Source: Elmis aenea | Taxonomy: Eukaryota > Arthropoda > Insecta > Coleoptera > Elmidae | DNA: 64,000 bases | Assembly: GCA_947652605.1 (NCBI GenBank) | Contig: OX393578.1 | Span: forward strand, 53,823,415-53,887,414 | Direction of reading: 5' to 3' | In this document: piece by piece, positions 34,932 to 46,555 of the stretch | Layout of the letters: every line of letters begins with the position of its first letter | Numbering within the stretch: position 1 is the first letter of the stretch | Translations under genes and position numbers: made by a program | Notes under the pieces: model-generated | What the model saw: only the letters and a program-made list of their open reading frames with translations | What the model was told of the DNA's origin: nothing | Databases searched by the model: none

Positions 34932-35600
34932 TATAATATATTAAGGGAACATTATTTTGCCGGTAAAATTATTGACAAAAGTTTGTTACTTTGGTAACAT
35001 CCTGAGACAAAAGACATGACAAAATCCTGAGCCGAAGGCGAGGGATTTTGTCATTCATTTTGTCGAGGGATGTTACCTATAAGTAACAAACTTGAGGTAA
35101 AATTTTTCCTGCAAAATAATGTTCCGAAATATATTTGATTAGACTATTTCCCAAATAAGATACCAAAAATAATTAGGTACCATTTTCGTTTATTATTTGT
35201 AAACATTTTCGATAGCGTACTAACCTCTGTAGCGCATTTAAATCGTAACTCCTTTCCTTGCAAAATTTTTCAAATTGTTTCCATATTGACGTTTTGGATG
35301 CACCAGTATTTTTGGGAGTTATATTTGCAACAGTTTTTTGTATTTCTTCTATGGAAGTTATTCCAAAACGGCTCATTTTAAATAATATATTTTACAACTG
35401 TCAAACATCTGTAAACAAACAACCAGGTTGCTAAGGATATAATTGACATGACAACGGCATGTTTTCGCTATTTTGGAGGTGAAAAAAGCCCTAGGGCTTT
35501 TTTCGCTTAAAAATGAACGTGATTGGTCAAAACATTAAGGTGTGACTATAATTTGACTAAAGTGATTGGTTTCTATGGGCATGAGGGGAATAGTCATATT
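34932..35600 (-). mobile_element. insertion with Crypton/KIAA1958-like fragment
   Basis: This stretch separates adjacent codons of the retrotransposon. The minus-strand frame 35376-35173 starts MSRFGITSIEEIQKTVANIT and continues PKNTGASKTSIWKQFEKFCK. This is the N-terminal style of tyrosine-recombinase-derived proteins related to Crypton, KIAA1958 and QRICH1. The left part (34977-35091) is a foldback: GTTTGTTACTTTGGTAACATCC and its complement surround GACAAAATCC..GGATTTTGTC with a GCCGAAGGCGAG centre. The recombinase catalytic domain is absent. Exact borders are uncertain. Confidence 0.5.
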
Positions 35601-35844
35601 AATTTTTACCAATTCCAGGTTTAGAGTTTCTAGATTATGTTGCAGATTCTTTTCTGTTTCCGCGACTAAAACCATGTCGTCTGCGTACATTAGCTCAGTT
35701 ATGTTCGTTTTTTCCATTTTCTAGTTGCCTATGTGAAACGGTCTGATTTTTTGTTTTACTTCTTTAATTATCCCTTCTGTAACTACTTAGAATAATAATG
35801 GGCTGAGCACGCATCCTTGTTTTAAGCCCTCTTTTGTTTCAAAC

Positions 35845-37087
35845 CAGGGTTGAGCAGATTTAAATCAATTGATTTAAATCACGATATAAATCATGATTTA
35901 AATCAAGTGATTTTTTTTTTAAAATCATTGATTTAAATCAAGTGATTTTTTTTAAAAAATTATCAATTTAAATCATATTATATGTGAGTACAATATAATA
36001 TTAATTTATAATAAAACAAAATTGTATTACTATTAGTAATTAAATACACGAAATGGTGAATAAATTTGCTCTTGTAAAGTAATATTCATTGTGGAAATGC
36101 AATAATTCAAAATATAAATGACAAGTTTTTGACGTTAGCGTAGTGAACAGTCAGTTTTTTCAATTTCCACGGCACTCTATTGCTTCAATAACGATTTAAA
36201 AAAAAATGTCAAATATCTCGAAAAGTATGAGTTTTGGGTATAGGACATACTTAACAAAATATGAAGCTCTTTTAAAGACGAATTCGATGACATAAAAAAA
36301 TACAGGGGTTTGTATTTGAAAAAATCGGGTTACGAGCTTTTGAAAATCATGGAAGTTGCCACCTATTTATAAATACCCCTGTATGTGTGATTCAAATTTT
36401 TTCATATCGAGCGAACAGAGAATTTTTTTCTGCTTGTTCATACCAAATTACAACACTGTATTTCAAAATAACTTCAGGAGAATTTTTTAAATAAAGACTT
36501 AAAACCTTGAATAATTTAGAAAACATTTTTTTTTTTACAACGCCGTATAAAAACCTGTAGTATTTTATATTGATGCAAAGCTAAAATTAAGGCGGTCAAA
36601 AATATTAAATAAAAAATTGGGTGTTGAATTTGAAATATAAAAGTTGCTATTAGTTCCAGAAAGGTGACTCACCCTGTATATTTGAAAATATTTTTATTGT
36701 TTTTAGAAAAAACTGTATAAAATAGCATTTGAATCAACTTCGTATCTCAAGCCGTTTAGCCACAATCGACCGATCCCGCACTAATGACTCACCCTGTATA
36801 TAATTAATTGAACATCACCATTTAGCACTGATTTTTTCAAAATTCTTAATCATTATACTTATTCAATTTTTCATTTGGACAAAAATTCACCAATGAATTA
36901 AATATATTGATTATTAAATGTATTAGCACAAAACAGAAATAGCATATGAATATGGCACTAAATTCGTTAATATGGTACATTTGATTTCAATCAAAAAAAT
37001 TTGATTTAAATCAAAAAAATCTGATTTAAATCAAATAAATCGATTTTTTTTATTTTTTAAAAAAAATCATGATTTTTATCCACCCTG
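35845..37087. mobile_element. hAT element with repeated GATTTAAATCA word
   Basis: Perfect 8-bp duplication TTTCAAAC (35837-35844, 37088-37095) and termini CAGGGTTGAGCAG / TCCACCCTG delimit 1,243 bp. The palindrome TGATTTAAATCA or a variant is iterated at 35868-35970 and again at 36978-37050. The interior has several CACCCTGTATA motifs (36378, 36670, 36790), suggesting older insertions. No transposase is visible. Confidence 0.9.
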
Positions 37088-37145
37088 TTTCAAACTCTTC
37101 CAATTTCTCATTTTGTGTTCTTGCAAGGAAAAGAATAGAAATAGA

Positions 37146-38587
37146 AACAATCGACATAATAAAATGTACGAAAAAACTTTAATTTTATTTTGGCTTTAAC
37201 GGTTTTATTTATTATTTTAACTGAAATATTTCAGGACAAAAACAAAATTTAAAAAATCGTTATTTGATAAAAATATTTGCGTTTTACAAGCATTGATACA
37301 AATAGTACAGTAATTGTAGTTGGTTATGTTTGTGATTTCAAAGCCTAAATGTCTTCATTATGCAATAAATAAATTGTGGCGCGTGATTCAGAAAATAGAG
37401 CCATGCAAATGAGCATAAGAAACGATAACATTCTTTTGTTATTTTGTAGCTTTATCGCATTTTTATTTTAAATCAAGGCGTTTTTGTAATTCTCTTTCAC
37501 CGTAAACTATAATGTTTACAAAAATCTAACGAAAACCATGAATAAATGTAAATATTTAAAAGACAAAGACCATTGTTTTTATTAAATATCATATCTTTAT
37601 GCAAAATACTCCAGACTGCAATTTGCGCATGTTATTTTAAACGCAAGGTCAATTTTGTCCATAAAGTGTTTGTTTATTACGGCACATTTCCTTGAAATTT
37701 CTGATAACGAAAAAGTATAGACCATTATAGACATTAAAATGAATAAAACGAACACGGAGAGGACGGATTTAAATAACTGCAAGTACAAAAGTTTCGCGAT
37801 TCGCGTTAGATATAGAATAATCCACGTTATTTTTTAGCATGACCTACATTTTATATCGAACTTTTATATCAGCGCAGAAAAGTTAACGTCGGTTAAATAA
37901 ATTACTTCGAAAGTATCACACGAAATATTATCGTTAGTTTTATTTTACTTTATCGAAGTAGAAGTCGGGCGAGCGGCGCAGTTTGTATAAAGACCCAGCG
38001 AAGTGGTCACTAACAGGCTATTTAGTATATCCCGCAGGATTGAGTCCTCAGCAGGACCCAACTGGCAGCAGGATGGCTGGTTCCGCCTGGTCGGACGCCC
38101 TATAGCTGCTGACGTTGCTTCAACGTTATCTGAATTTCGCTGGCACTCAACTCTATATTGATCTCAATCGGTCGACATGCATAGTCAGCAACTTCATAAA
38201 AAAAAATTAGGAGGAAGGGGTGGCCTTGACGTTTATGCGTACTTAGTACATATTTTTATATAAGACCTAAATTTTATCAAGTTTAATTTATACTTTCTCA
38301 CATTTCGACCTTCGCTACATTCAAATGAGCAATTAATTTTTATTTAAAATTTCAAAAAGTGCACTTCATTCTAGGAAAACTTAATTTTTTTTTTAAAGCA
38401 ATTGCCTTAAAATTTCGTATACACGTTATCGACATCTGAAAATCAATAATGGAGCCATTTATTTTGTAAGTGGTATAAGTCACTTTTATGTTATTTTGAG
38501 AAATTAAATGTTTTGCATTTTTATGTGCATACAAATATTTATGTTAGCTAAAGAAAAATTTCACTTAAATCTATTATCTCGGTTACT
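37146..38587. other. mostly single-copy non-coding stretch
   Basis: AT-rich except 37960-38180, which is GC-rich and described separately. No gene is supported. Confidence 0.35.
37966..38140 (+). repeat. possible tRNA-derived SINE-like segment
   Basis: AGCGAAGTGGTCACTAACAG resembles an RNA polymerase III A box, and GGATTGAGTCC about 35 bp later resembles a B box. The segment is sharply GC-richer than its flanks. No other copy is present in the window and no tRNA cloverleaf folds convincingly, so this is weak. Confidence 0.25.
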
Positions 38588-38589
38588 TA

Positions 38590-39516
38590 AGGGAGACTGT
38601 TGTACCATGAAACACTTTTGAGATTTTATTTTTTAAAACTTTTAATGTTTTAATAATAATTTTTTTAAATGAAAAAAATATGGTATTAACTAATGAAGAT
38701 CCTTTTACAACTTGCTGTTTGTATTTCTGTTTCACAGCTCTATTAACAAACAAAAAAATAGTGTTCCATGTGTTCCATAGTGTTCCATGGTACAACATGG
38801 TCATGTACCATGGAACACCCTCTTGTACATTGGAACACGGGGAGATGGCTGTAAAAAATAATTTAAAATACAGTTTTCAGTTCTACAAAGAATAATATTC
38901 CGGAATTGCGAAATGTGTCTTGACAAAATAACCAATTTAACATTGTACACTTTGCAGGCTTCTGTAACTGATATTTTTGTTCCGGGACCAGTCAAAACTG
39001 CTTCTACAGCTTTTCTCATAGCATCTGGATCAATTGGGGCCCTCTTACTTCTTGGCAAAGCGATCTGTTACAAAAAAAAAAAAAAGGAATAGGATTGTAT
39101 ATCTTGGAACATGTTCCATGGTACATGATGTTGTGTGTTCCAAGGTACAAGAGGGAGCGAAAATAAATAAACATGTCGGCCTAAGCTAGTGGTTAGAATA
39201 AAACATTAACTACAGTACATGAATTTACTCAACACAAGATCAACAACACACTGTAAATGATGATATCGTCAAACACAACTTTGTATTCGTTTAAAAAATC
39301 GATTAACAACACTCAAAATATTTACTTTTGATACTTCAAAAACGGTTTCATCAACTCAACGCGCGTTTTCGAGTCAAACAAGACAGATCTTCCGTTAGAG
39401 ACACCTAGCGACATTCTTCACATCATGGTGATGGATTTAGCCCGCCAAGTGCCAGCACTATTTAGAATCCGCAAATGTTCCAAGGTACACTATGCTCAAG
39501 GTACAACAGTCTCCCC
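38590..39516. mobile_element. pogo-like TA-flanked element, GTTCCATGGTACA word
   Basis: 927 bp with inverted ends (A/G)GGGAGACTGTTGTACC and TA on both sides. The word GTTCCA(T/A)GGTAC or part of it is repeated near 38605, 38786, 38808, 38828, 39112, 39137, 39476 and 39500. The minus strand has a truncated transposase frame. Confidence 0.8.
38801..39058 (-). CDS. pogo-type transposase N-terminus (truncated)
   Basis: MPRSKRAPIDPDAMRKAVEA followed by VTEACKVYNVKLVILSRHI is the psq-type helix-turn-helix that opens pogo/Tigger-like transposases and CENP-B relatives. After about 55 residues the frame runs into subterminal repeat sequence, so the CENPB and DDE domains are missing. It could encode a DNA-binding peptide, but more likely it is what remains after internal deletion. 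Confidence 0.6.
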   Translation of the reverse strand: MPRSKRAPIDPDAMRKAVEAVLTGPGTKISVTEACKVYNVKLVILSRHISQFRNIILCRTENCILNYFLQPSPRVPMYKRVFHGT

Positions 39517-39522
39517 TATATT

Positions 39523-40172
39523 CAGGAACTGAGAACGGAACGAAAACTACAACGTTAAATAAAATTAACCGAATTTTTTTGAAAACGAAAACAAAATAAA
39601 TATTTTCCCAAACCGGTTTTACCGGTTTTAGGTATCACAATTTACATTTTATTTGTTAAACACAAACGCGAATTTGCCTTCTATGCTGGGGAGACTCCCA
39701 CTAGGCAGTAAAAAATCTCACTTGAAGTAAGTGAGCTTCACTTTTCTTCATAAATACTTAATGTATTAGTAACAACTTTATTGTTTATACATGCAATTTC
39801 GTGTAACACAAGTAACGGTACAGATATTCTCTGTTTCTAATTTCTTGATTGGATCATCAATATAATATACACTTGTTTGGATGTATATTATTATGTGTAT
39901 GTTTTATCTGTGTTTAGAATTAATATAAGTATTTTTCTATCTTTTTTTATTTATAACATTCATAGAAACATTTAGTGAATGACCCACTTGAATTAATTCC
40001 TTTGTCTTTTTAAATCATCACAGCAGGATCTAATTTAATTCAAATACATAGATTTTTAGTACTAAAACAAATTTAAAACAGCACTTGCTATATTTTTATA
40101 TTTTTAGATGAAGGTCGTTTGTACAATTTATACGAATCGAGTTGTGTTTTTGCACCTTAGAGGTGTTCAACT
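39523..40172. mobile_element. inverted 3' fragment of the AACGAAA-rich hAT
   Basis: Read in reverse it matches 60065-60897 of the complete element, beginning CAGGAACTGAGAACGG. It starts 5 bp after the pogo-like element's TA. Confidence 0.8.
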
Positions 40173-40435
40173 GCCGTGCCCGCACTCGCCTACGGCTCGT
40201 CGGACAATTGGCAGTCTCACGAGAAAAGAAGTACTTTGCTCACTTGTTGTGTAAATAACTATTTTTCTACGACCACTAATGTAAATTACTCTTGCCATAC
40301 AGCCTGCATGCATACGCATAGAAGTGGGTCCTTACGCACAGTAAGCAAAAAGCACAGTTATTTAAAGAAATGATCGAAGTAGACACACGTCAAACACTTC
40401 CTGCATTCTTAACCCAGTAAGTGAGTTATAACGCA

Positions 40436-40645
40436 CGGTAAGCAAAACGCACACTTTGTCTAGAAATGTCAAAGAAGACATGTCAAAACTGACAAGACAA
40501 CGTAATTACATGTATATTAGACAAATAACCGTTAAATCGTAGGTATTATGTGATCGTAGAAAAAGTAAGCTACATAACACGAGTTGTAAAGCAATTAGGC
40601 ACTCGTGGAAATACCGCCTTACAATTTTTGTTATGTAATATACTA
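40436..40645. mobile_element. fragment of the 8694 inverted-repeat family
   Basis: GTAAGCAAAACGCACAC.. and TACATAACACGAGTTGTAAAG match 9400-9606, ending in TTTTTGTTATGTAATATA. Only the right half is present. Confidence 0.75.
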
Positions 40646-40649
40646 TTAC

Positions 40650-42100
40650 GCACCTACAAGCAGTGAACTGTATCATACGCTTGCAATAATTAATGTTGTA
40701 GATTTGGTGGAGGCGCCGGGTATTAAACTTAAAAGTTATTAGCTACGGATATTTTGACTTACAATGCAAACCATAAATAATGGGTAAAATGGTAAAAAGG
40801 CAAAAAATAAATGAAAGTTTGCTTTATTTGTTATTATTTACTATGTGCTTATTTGATTTTACTTATTTCTTAAAAAATGAAGCGCCAACAAAAGGCAAAC
40901 ACTAATGTATATTTGATGGATGTAAACCGCCGTTATGAAAAACAATCCAACCTGTAGAGTTTTGAATGGGCGTCTTTTAGCGATTGTGTTGTTACTTTGA
41001 ATTCGTGGAAATTCAAAAAAAGCTCCGAACGAACCGATATTTCACAGACGTAAAAGTAATACGATTCTGGCCTGACACCTAAAGCGTCGGTCCGAAATTT
41101 ACATCCCTAATCTACTAAGACCCTTAAAAAATATAAACGAGATTGCACATTTGTTTCCCTTGCGATATTGAGAGCTTGCGGCAGCGTATGTGTGCATAAA
41201 TAAACGTGTGCAGCAGTTGTCGGGTCCTATTCATTTCCTAGAAAGGGATGGCCGGTCAGATGTACGTAGTTATTGCGCTTTTAAGCTGCACGGGGGAATC
41301 CGTAAAATCGCGGCGTTTTTAATCGAAAATGCGTAGTTCCAATAAATAAGAGCCGAGTGCGGACATTTGTGGGTTCGTGTGCACATATGCTGGTACGGGT
41401 CGTTGCGACCGCACGCTGATAGATGACCACAGGGCGGACTTTACAGCATTTTATTTATTGCTCATTTCATTTCGCCGCGTACCCCCCCTTCTGCTCTGCC
41501 GTGATGAATGTTCGGCCATGTATTACCGTGTCACTGCTACAGTGGACAGCTTTATTGGCAGGTCCGACCAGTGTTAGCCAGTTTAAAACTGATTTTATTT
41601 CGGACCGATTGCGCGCCACTGCCGGCCAACAGATGTGATTGCTGCACGGAATTTCGTAATTAACGATTTTACGTCAGTGTTGTGCAGTGAACTGCATACT
41701 CGCGGATATTTTTGTTTAATTCGTTTTCTGAAGTCCTTAAATTCCATCCTAGCCGGAATTTCAACTAATTGCGAACACTCACAAATGCGAGCGTTAATTT
41801 TTTTTTTTTTTTAAATTGCCAATCTATTTTAACATCGTTTCAATGTACATCATCTCTCCACATGTAACACCATAATATAAATTTAATAAATCCTCACAGT
41901 ATTATGATTACAAACGACAGTGTTTCGAACCTAATCTTTCCACCACAGAGAGAATTTCCGTAGCGTTGCACCAGAAATTACTCAATTTTTTAAAGTCTTC
42001 AACTCCGGAGAAAAAATTCGGAAAAAATGTTTTAGGTACCTATTTTGAATTTATTAAAAATATTATGAAACCAAAAAATAATTTTAAAATGTATCCGCAG
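40650..42100. other. single-copy stretch, GC-richer at 41150-41720
   Basis: No repeat partner in the window. Overlapping open frames at 41377-41638 have no motif and no good splice context. This may be a conserved non-coding block upstream of, or within, the kinase gene. Confidence 0.3.
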
Positions 42101-42104
42101 TACT

Positions 42105-42290
42105 TCTTCTTCTCCCTATTCTTCTTCTTCTCCTTCTTCTTCTCCTTCTTCTTCTTCTCCTTCTTCTTCTTCTCCTTCTTCTTCTCCTTCTTCTTCTCCT
42201 TCTTCTCCCTCTCCTTCTTCTCCTTCCCTTCGTCTCCTTCTTCTTCTTCTCCTTTTCCTTTTCCTTCTTCTGCTTCTTATTCGGTCCCTC
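42105..42290 (-). repeat. (GAA)n-type tail of a retrotransposon
   Basis: Nearly pure pyrimidine on the plus strand (CTT/CTC repeats), hence GAA/GAG on the minus strand. It directly follows the C-terminal coding end of the retrotransposon at 42290-43365, so it is best read as that copy's expanded 3' tail. Confidence 0.75.
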
Positions 42291-43365
42291 TTGTACCTTT
42301 CGGTGTCGAGGTATGCTTTTCTATTTCTGTATTAAGTTTCTCCACTCCTGCCTATCGTTAGCTAATTGTGGCACATCTCTCCAGCTGACTCCTTTTTCTT
42401 CTAGTCTCTGCCTCACTTCTTTTTCCCATTTTATTCTTGGTATTCCTCTATTTCTTTTTCCCTCCATCTTCATTTAACATCCTATTTTCGCATATCTTCT
42501 TTCTGGCATGCGTCTCCATCTTCTTCTTAATCTCTGTTACTCCTAGGTTTTTCGAATTTTTTTGTTACTGATTTTATCGATGAACTATTCTTCTCGTAAA
42601 TGTCATTTCCTGTGCCTGTATTCTTTGTTTTTTTGTTAGTGTCCAAGTTTCTGAACTGTACGTGAGAATGGGTGCGTACACTTTATTAAAAACTCGCGTC
42701 TTCGTTTCTTTTGATATCTCCTTCTTACTTATCAAACATTTATTAGTGGCGTAGTAAAATTTCTTCGCTGCCGCTATTCTATTATTCAGATTTTCCTCCA
42801 ATTTACCATTCTCTGCAATTATTGTTCTTAGATATTTAAAATTTGCTACCTCCTCTTTTTTTTGGTCTAGCATAATTGTAACTGTTTCATAATTTTTCGC
42901 TATAACCATAGCCTTTGTCTTTGTTATATTAATATTCATATGATATCTACTTAATGTACCTGCCCATAGGTCTAGATTGAGTTGCAAGTCCTTGTCGCTT
43001 TTAGTTAATAGCACCACATCATATGCAAAGGTTAGTTCAGTTAAGTATATTGGTTTTAGTTTATTTCCGAACCCCAGTAAAATTATAAAGAGTAGTGGAC
43101 TTAAGGTGCCTCCTTGTCTTACTCCCATTGTTGTTATAGATTCCTGGGAACTATTTTTATGAATTCGTACATAATTTCTACTACTCTTATATAAACTCTT
43201 GATGGCGTTTAATAAGCCTTCTCCCACTCCACTTGGTTTCAATATCTTCCAGATCTTTTTCCTTGGCACTCTATCGAAGGCTTTAGACTTATCGATAAAG
43301 CACAAGTACAGCATTTTTAAATGTTCCATAATTTTTTCACTTAACTGTCTTAAATCATAGATCAT
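42290..43365 (-). mobile_element. non-LTR retrotransposon, RT domain partly intact
   Basis: A 263-codon frame (43365-42574) covers LCFIDKSKAFDRVPRKKIW (palm motif A), MGVRQGGTLSPLLFIILLG (motif B) and TELTFAYDVVLLTKSDKD. In the last of these the catalytic YADD/FADD has become AYDV, so the enzyme is dead. It continues with YLRTIIAENGKLEENL and LTYSSETWTLTKKQR. After frame loss, 42570-42290 retains GIPRIKWEKEVRQRLEEKG and SWRDVPQLANDRQEW. The 5' half is missing; the break abuts a MITE end at 43370. Confidence 0.88.
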
Positions 43366-43369
43366 TTTG

Positions 43370-43447
43370 ACTCATTTAACCATCTCTGTATCTCTTACCG
43401 TTTACGAGATCCCCATGCTATTAACAATAACTGGGACACCCAATATA
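43370..43447. mobile_element. TACAGGG-type element end (reversed)
   Basis: ATCTCTGTATCTCTTACCG and TTTACGAGATCCCCATGC, then GGGACACCCAATATA: the complete family core with a slightly decayed terminus. Confidence 0.6.
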
Positions 43448-43734
43448 GTTAAAAATATTTATTGGCTGTGTAGAAAATTATCACAAACAACTTTTATATG
43501 GAACTTTTTTTGTAAAGTTATCACAAGACGAGATATCGACGTGGTACGTTATTTTTTGTACACACTGTATATGTATATAATTTTGTTACAAAACTATGTA
43601 ATAGCTTATCAGACCAAGCACTTAATGCTTCAGTATTTTTGAAAATATCGAGACTTAAAAACCCTAACCATGAAAGCAAAGACGATTTGAGTTGATTTTC
43701 CATTTCTTGTACACTCTTTTTTTATTTTAGGATA

Positions 43735-43995
43735 CATTTAATATGTTCTGCCATAGTATTTCCCTTTTATTTGCTACTTCCTTTACGCCCTTCTTCCATG
43801 TTCTTCCATTGATCTTCTTTTACTGTGTTTTTCATGTTCCCAATAGACTTTTTTTAAGTCTTTCGTCTGACATTTTGTGATTGTGTTCTTACCATCCAAA
43901 TTGTCTTTCTTGCATTAAATACCGAACTGATCGTATATTTAATTTTTTTCTAAATACTTCATTCTATCGAAACGAATCCGATTAGTCTGGTATTT
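43735..43995 (-). mobile_element. non-LTR retrotransposon C-terminal relic
   Basis: The minus strand shows a decayed equivalent of the RQLRWxGHxxRM block (CKKDNLDGKNTITKCQ) and a basic tail (SMEEHGRRA). Stops are frequent. Confidence 0.45.
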
Positions 43996-44682
43996 CCAAG
44001 ATTTTTTAAAGAAAATATTAATGATTTTGATTAAACTTATTTACGTTAAAACAAAAGTATTCATATTTCTTTGTTGTCGCGACCGCTAGACTAAAAATAT
44101 CTTATAGAGCTGTATTAGTTTGTATGTTCGTTATAATTAATCATTACAACAATGAACTGAAAATATGTTTGTCTATTTGGTTAAGTGCATGACAATATTT
44201 AGAAAAGCCAGAATCCACCACATAAACTTTACAGTTTCAAATCAAGTAAATAACATAAATATCAGGATAATAAACAAGTCCTCTTAGAGCGCTGTCGAAT
44301 GCAGTAATCTTAAAATGGCACTAAATTTCTTTTATTATTAAAATAAAACGATACAAAAATGCATAAAGCATACACTTGGGAAACTTCTATTGTACAGATA
44401 GTAATGCACAAATGACAAATGTACCAACTTCGACAATTTTAAAGTTGTCTTCGAAATTAATATTGCTTTGTTAAATCCGAGTCGAGAGCATTAGCTAACC
44501 CAAATATTTTATGTATCAAAGTTAACTCGTGGTCTACAGATTTTATCGTTATTTTCATAAGTAATGCTTTATATTGAAACACAAATATATGAGTTAAATA
44601 ATCTACAGCTAAACCAATCAAACGATTAACACTGTCCAATGAGTGCGGCCATTTTTTTTTTCTCCAAAGTTTTAGCGGGTTA
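43996..44682. other. AT-rich non-coding stretch
   Basis: No repeat partner, splice signal pair or coding motif is recognised. Confidence 0.35.
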
Positions 44683-44690
44683 CTATTAAG

Positions 44691-46137
44691 CAGGGATGGA
44701 AAACGTAACGTAACGATACCCGATAACGTTATAATAACGATTTAACTATAATTTTTTATACAATAACGTAACGATATTTTTATAACGTTATATAACGTTA
44801 TAATAACCGATAACGTTTCGTTAAAGTTATTTTGTATCGTTATTCTCTATAAATTAAATTTTTATATGGCGATCTTTATATTTTCAGAAGATATAATATT
44901 TTGTCCGTATTTTAGAAATTAAAATGAAAATAAAATATCTCAACGTAGGTACTAATTTTGTACTATTTTTTAAATTTACATTTACAGATCCCAAAAATAA
45001 TTTCAGAGTTACAAATAAAAATTATTTTTATACAGCATGTTTCTTAAATAATGCGAAAAAAATTGGGAGGTGATTTCTTATCGAAAATTAAGGGGGGTCT
45101 TTCATATATTTTTTTTTTCTTTAAGGTCTTTTTTTAGAGTTACACCCCCCTAGAAGGGATCGGTAAAATTGGGTTTTTATTTTATTTCTCAAATTTGGAT
45201 AAATGTGGGAGAATGATATTCGGTAGATGTTTTATACTTATTAAAAGGTTTCCCATAGTAATATTTTTAATCATCTCCCACCTTCACAGGAGGCTGAAAA
45301 GTGCGACCCCTGTTGGTTTTCTTATCAGGACTTTTTGGTGGGTTGAAATTTTGCAATTTAAATTGTTTATTGAAAACTTGATTGATTTAGAAGTTTTTTT
45401 TATTCTTTAATGTTCTCGTTAAACCTACAGTTTCTGAGTAAAAAATTATATGAATGAACATGAACCATCAAATATTCCAATATAAAACGATTCATTTTGG
45501 TGGTTACCTTGGTTTGTTTATGTTCATATGTTCATTTTGACAACGCTAAAACGCCCGTCAATTCTACCCAATATGAACTAGGCATCATATTCACTCATTT
45601 AATTTTTTACTTAAAACTGTAGGATTTACGAGAAAAACTAAAGAATAAAAAAAGGTTCTAAATAAATCAAACTAATAAAAAAAAAATTTAATTGCAAAAT
45701 TTCAACTCACCAAAAAGTTCTGATTAAAAAACCAACAGGGGTCGCACTTATCAGCCCCCTATGAAGGTGGAAGATGATTGAAAATACTACTATGGGAAAC
45801 CTTCTAATAAGTATGAAACATCTACCGAATATCATTCTCCTACATTTATCCAAATTTGAGAAATAAAATAAAAACCCAATTTTACCGATCCCCTTTAGGG
45901 GGTGTAACTCCGAAAGGAGACGTCTAAACAAAAATTGTTATATAAAAGACCCCACTTTATTTTCGATAAGGAATCACCTCCCGAATTTTTTTGCATTATT
46001 TAAGAAACACCCTGTATATCATAATTCATGTAACGTTATATAACATAACAATTCATTTTTTAACGTTATGTAACGAAAACAAATAATAAATAACGTTATA
46101 CAATAACGTAACGATTTAAAACGTTACTCCATCCCTG
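44691..46137. mobile_element. hAT element with TAACGTTA word, foldback nested
   Basis: Perfect 8-bp duplication CTATTAAG (44683-44690, 46138-46145) and ends CAGGGATGGA / CCATCCCTG. TAACGTTA-like words are repeated at 44703-44835 and 46030-46125. A 986-bp foldback (45031-46016) sits inside; without it the element is about 460 bp. Confidence 0.92.
45031..46016. mobile_element. foldback element, ~400-bp arms
   Basis: TA-flanked. The left arm from TACAGCATGTTTCTTAAATA pairs with the right arm ending TTTAAGAAACACCCTGTA. The arms extend through ACCCCTGTTGG / CCAACAGGGGT and TAAACCTACAG to a loop near 45480-45560. A partial arm occurs at 16464-16615. Confidence 0.9.
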
Positions 46138-46175
46138 CTATTAAGTATAATTATTCTTATTTAGGCGCAAAAAAT

Positions 46176-46216
46176 AATCCCCATGCTAGAAATGTAATCT
46201 GGGACACCCTGTATAG
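46176..46216. mobile_element. TACAGGG-type terminal scrap
   Basis: CCCCATGCTAGAAATGTAAT and GGGACACCCTGTATA match the right end of the MITE at 2542-2801. It lies 94 bp upstream of a kinase exon. Confidence 0.55.
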
Positions 46217-46289
46217 CACTTGAATTTTATATACAACATATAGCAGGATTTTTCTAAAAAAGAAATAATATGTTCTCGCAAAATATTAA

Positions 46290-46499
<210 letters not shown>

Positions 46500-46555
46500 T
46501 AAGTTCAACCCAAAATCAAAGTGTCATTAGTTAGGTGAACGTGTCGTGTTTTTAG

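Larger units (their letters stand above)
34347..37145 (-). mobile_element. non-LTR retrotransposon copy split by two insertions
   Basis: On the minus strand the element runs from about 37145 to 34347. Its order is a scrap at 37096-37145, then 35844-35600 with TELMYADDMVLVAETEKNLQ (catalytic YADD intact), then 34930-34347. The last part has a YLGVI-type region and IKIQERQLGWMGHI, ending in an AAATAAAT tail. A hAT (35845-37087) and a recombinase-containing insert (about 34932-35600) interrupt it. It is the same family as 5656 and 20138. Confidence 0.8.

Noticed and set aside
41966..42361. 131-codon plus-strand frame rich in Phe and Ser
   Set aside because: It is a translation of the CTT/CTC tract and the reverse of a retrotransposon tail; not a gene.
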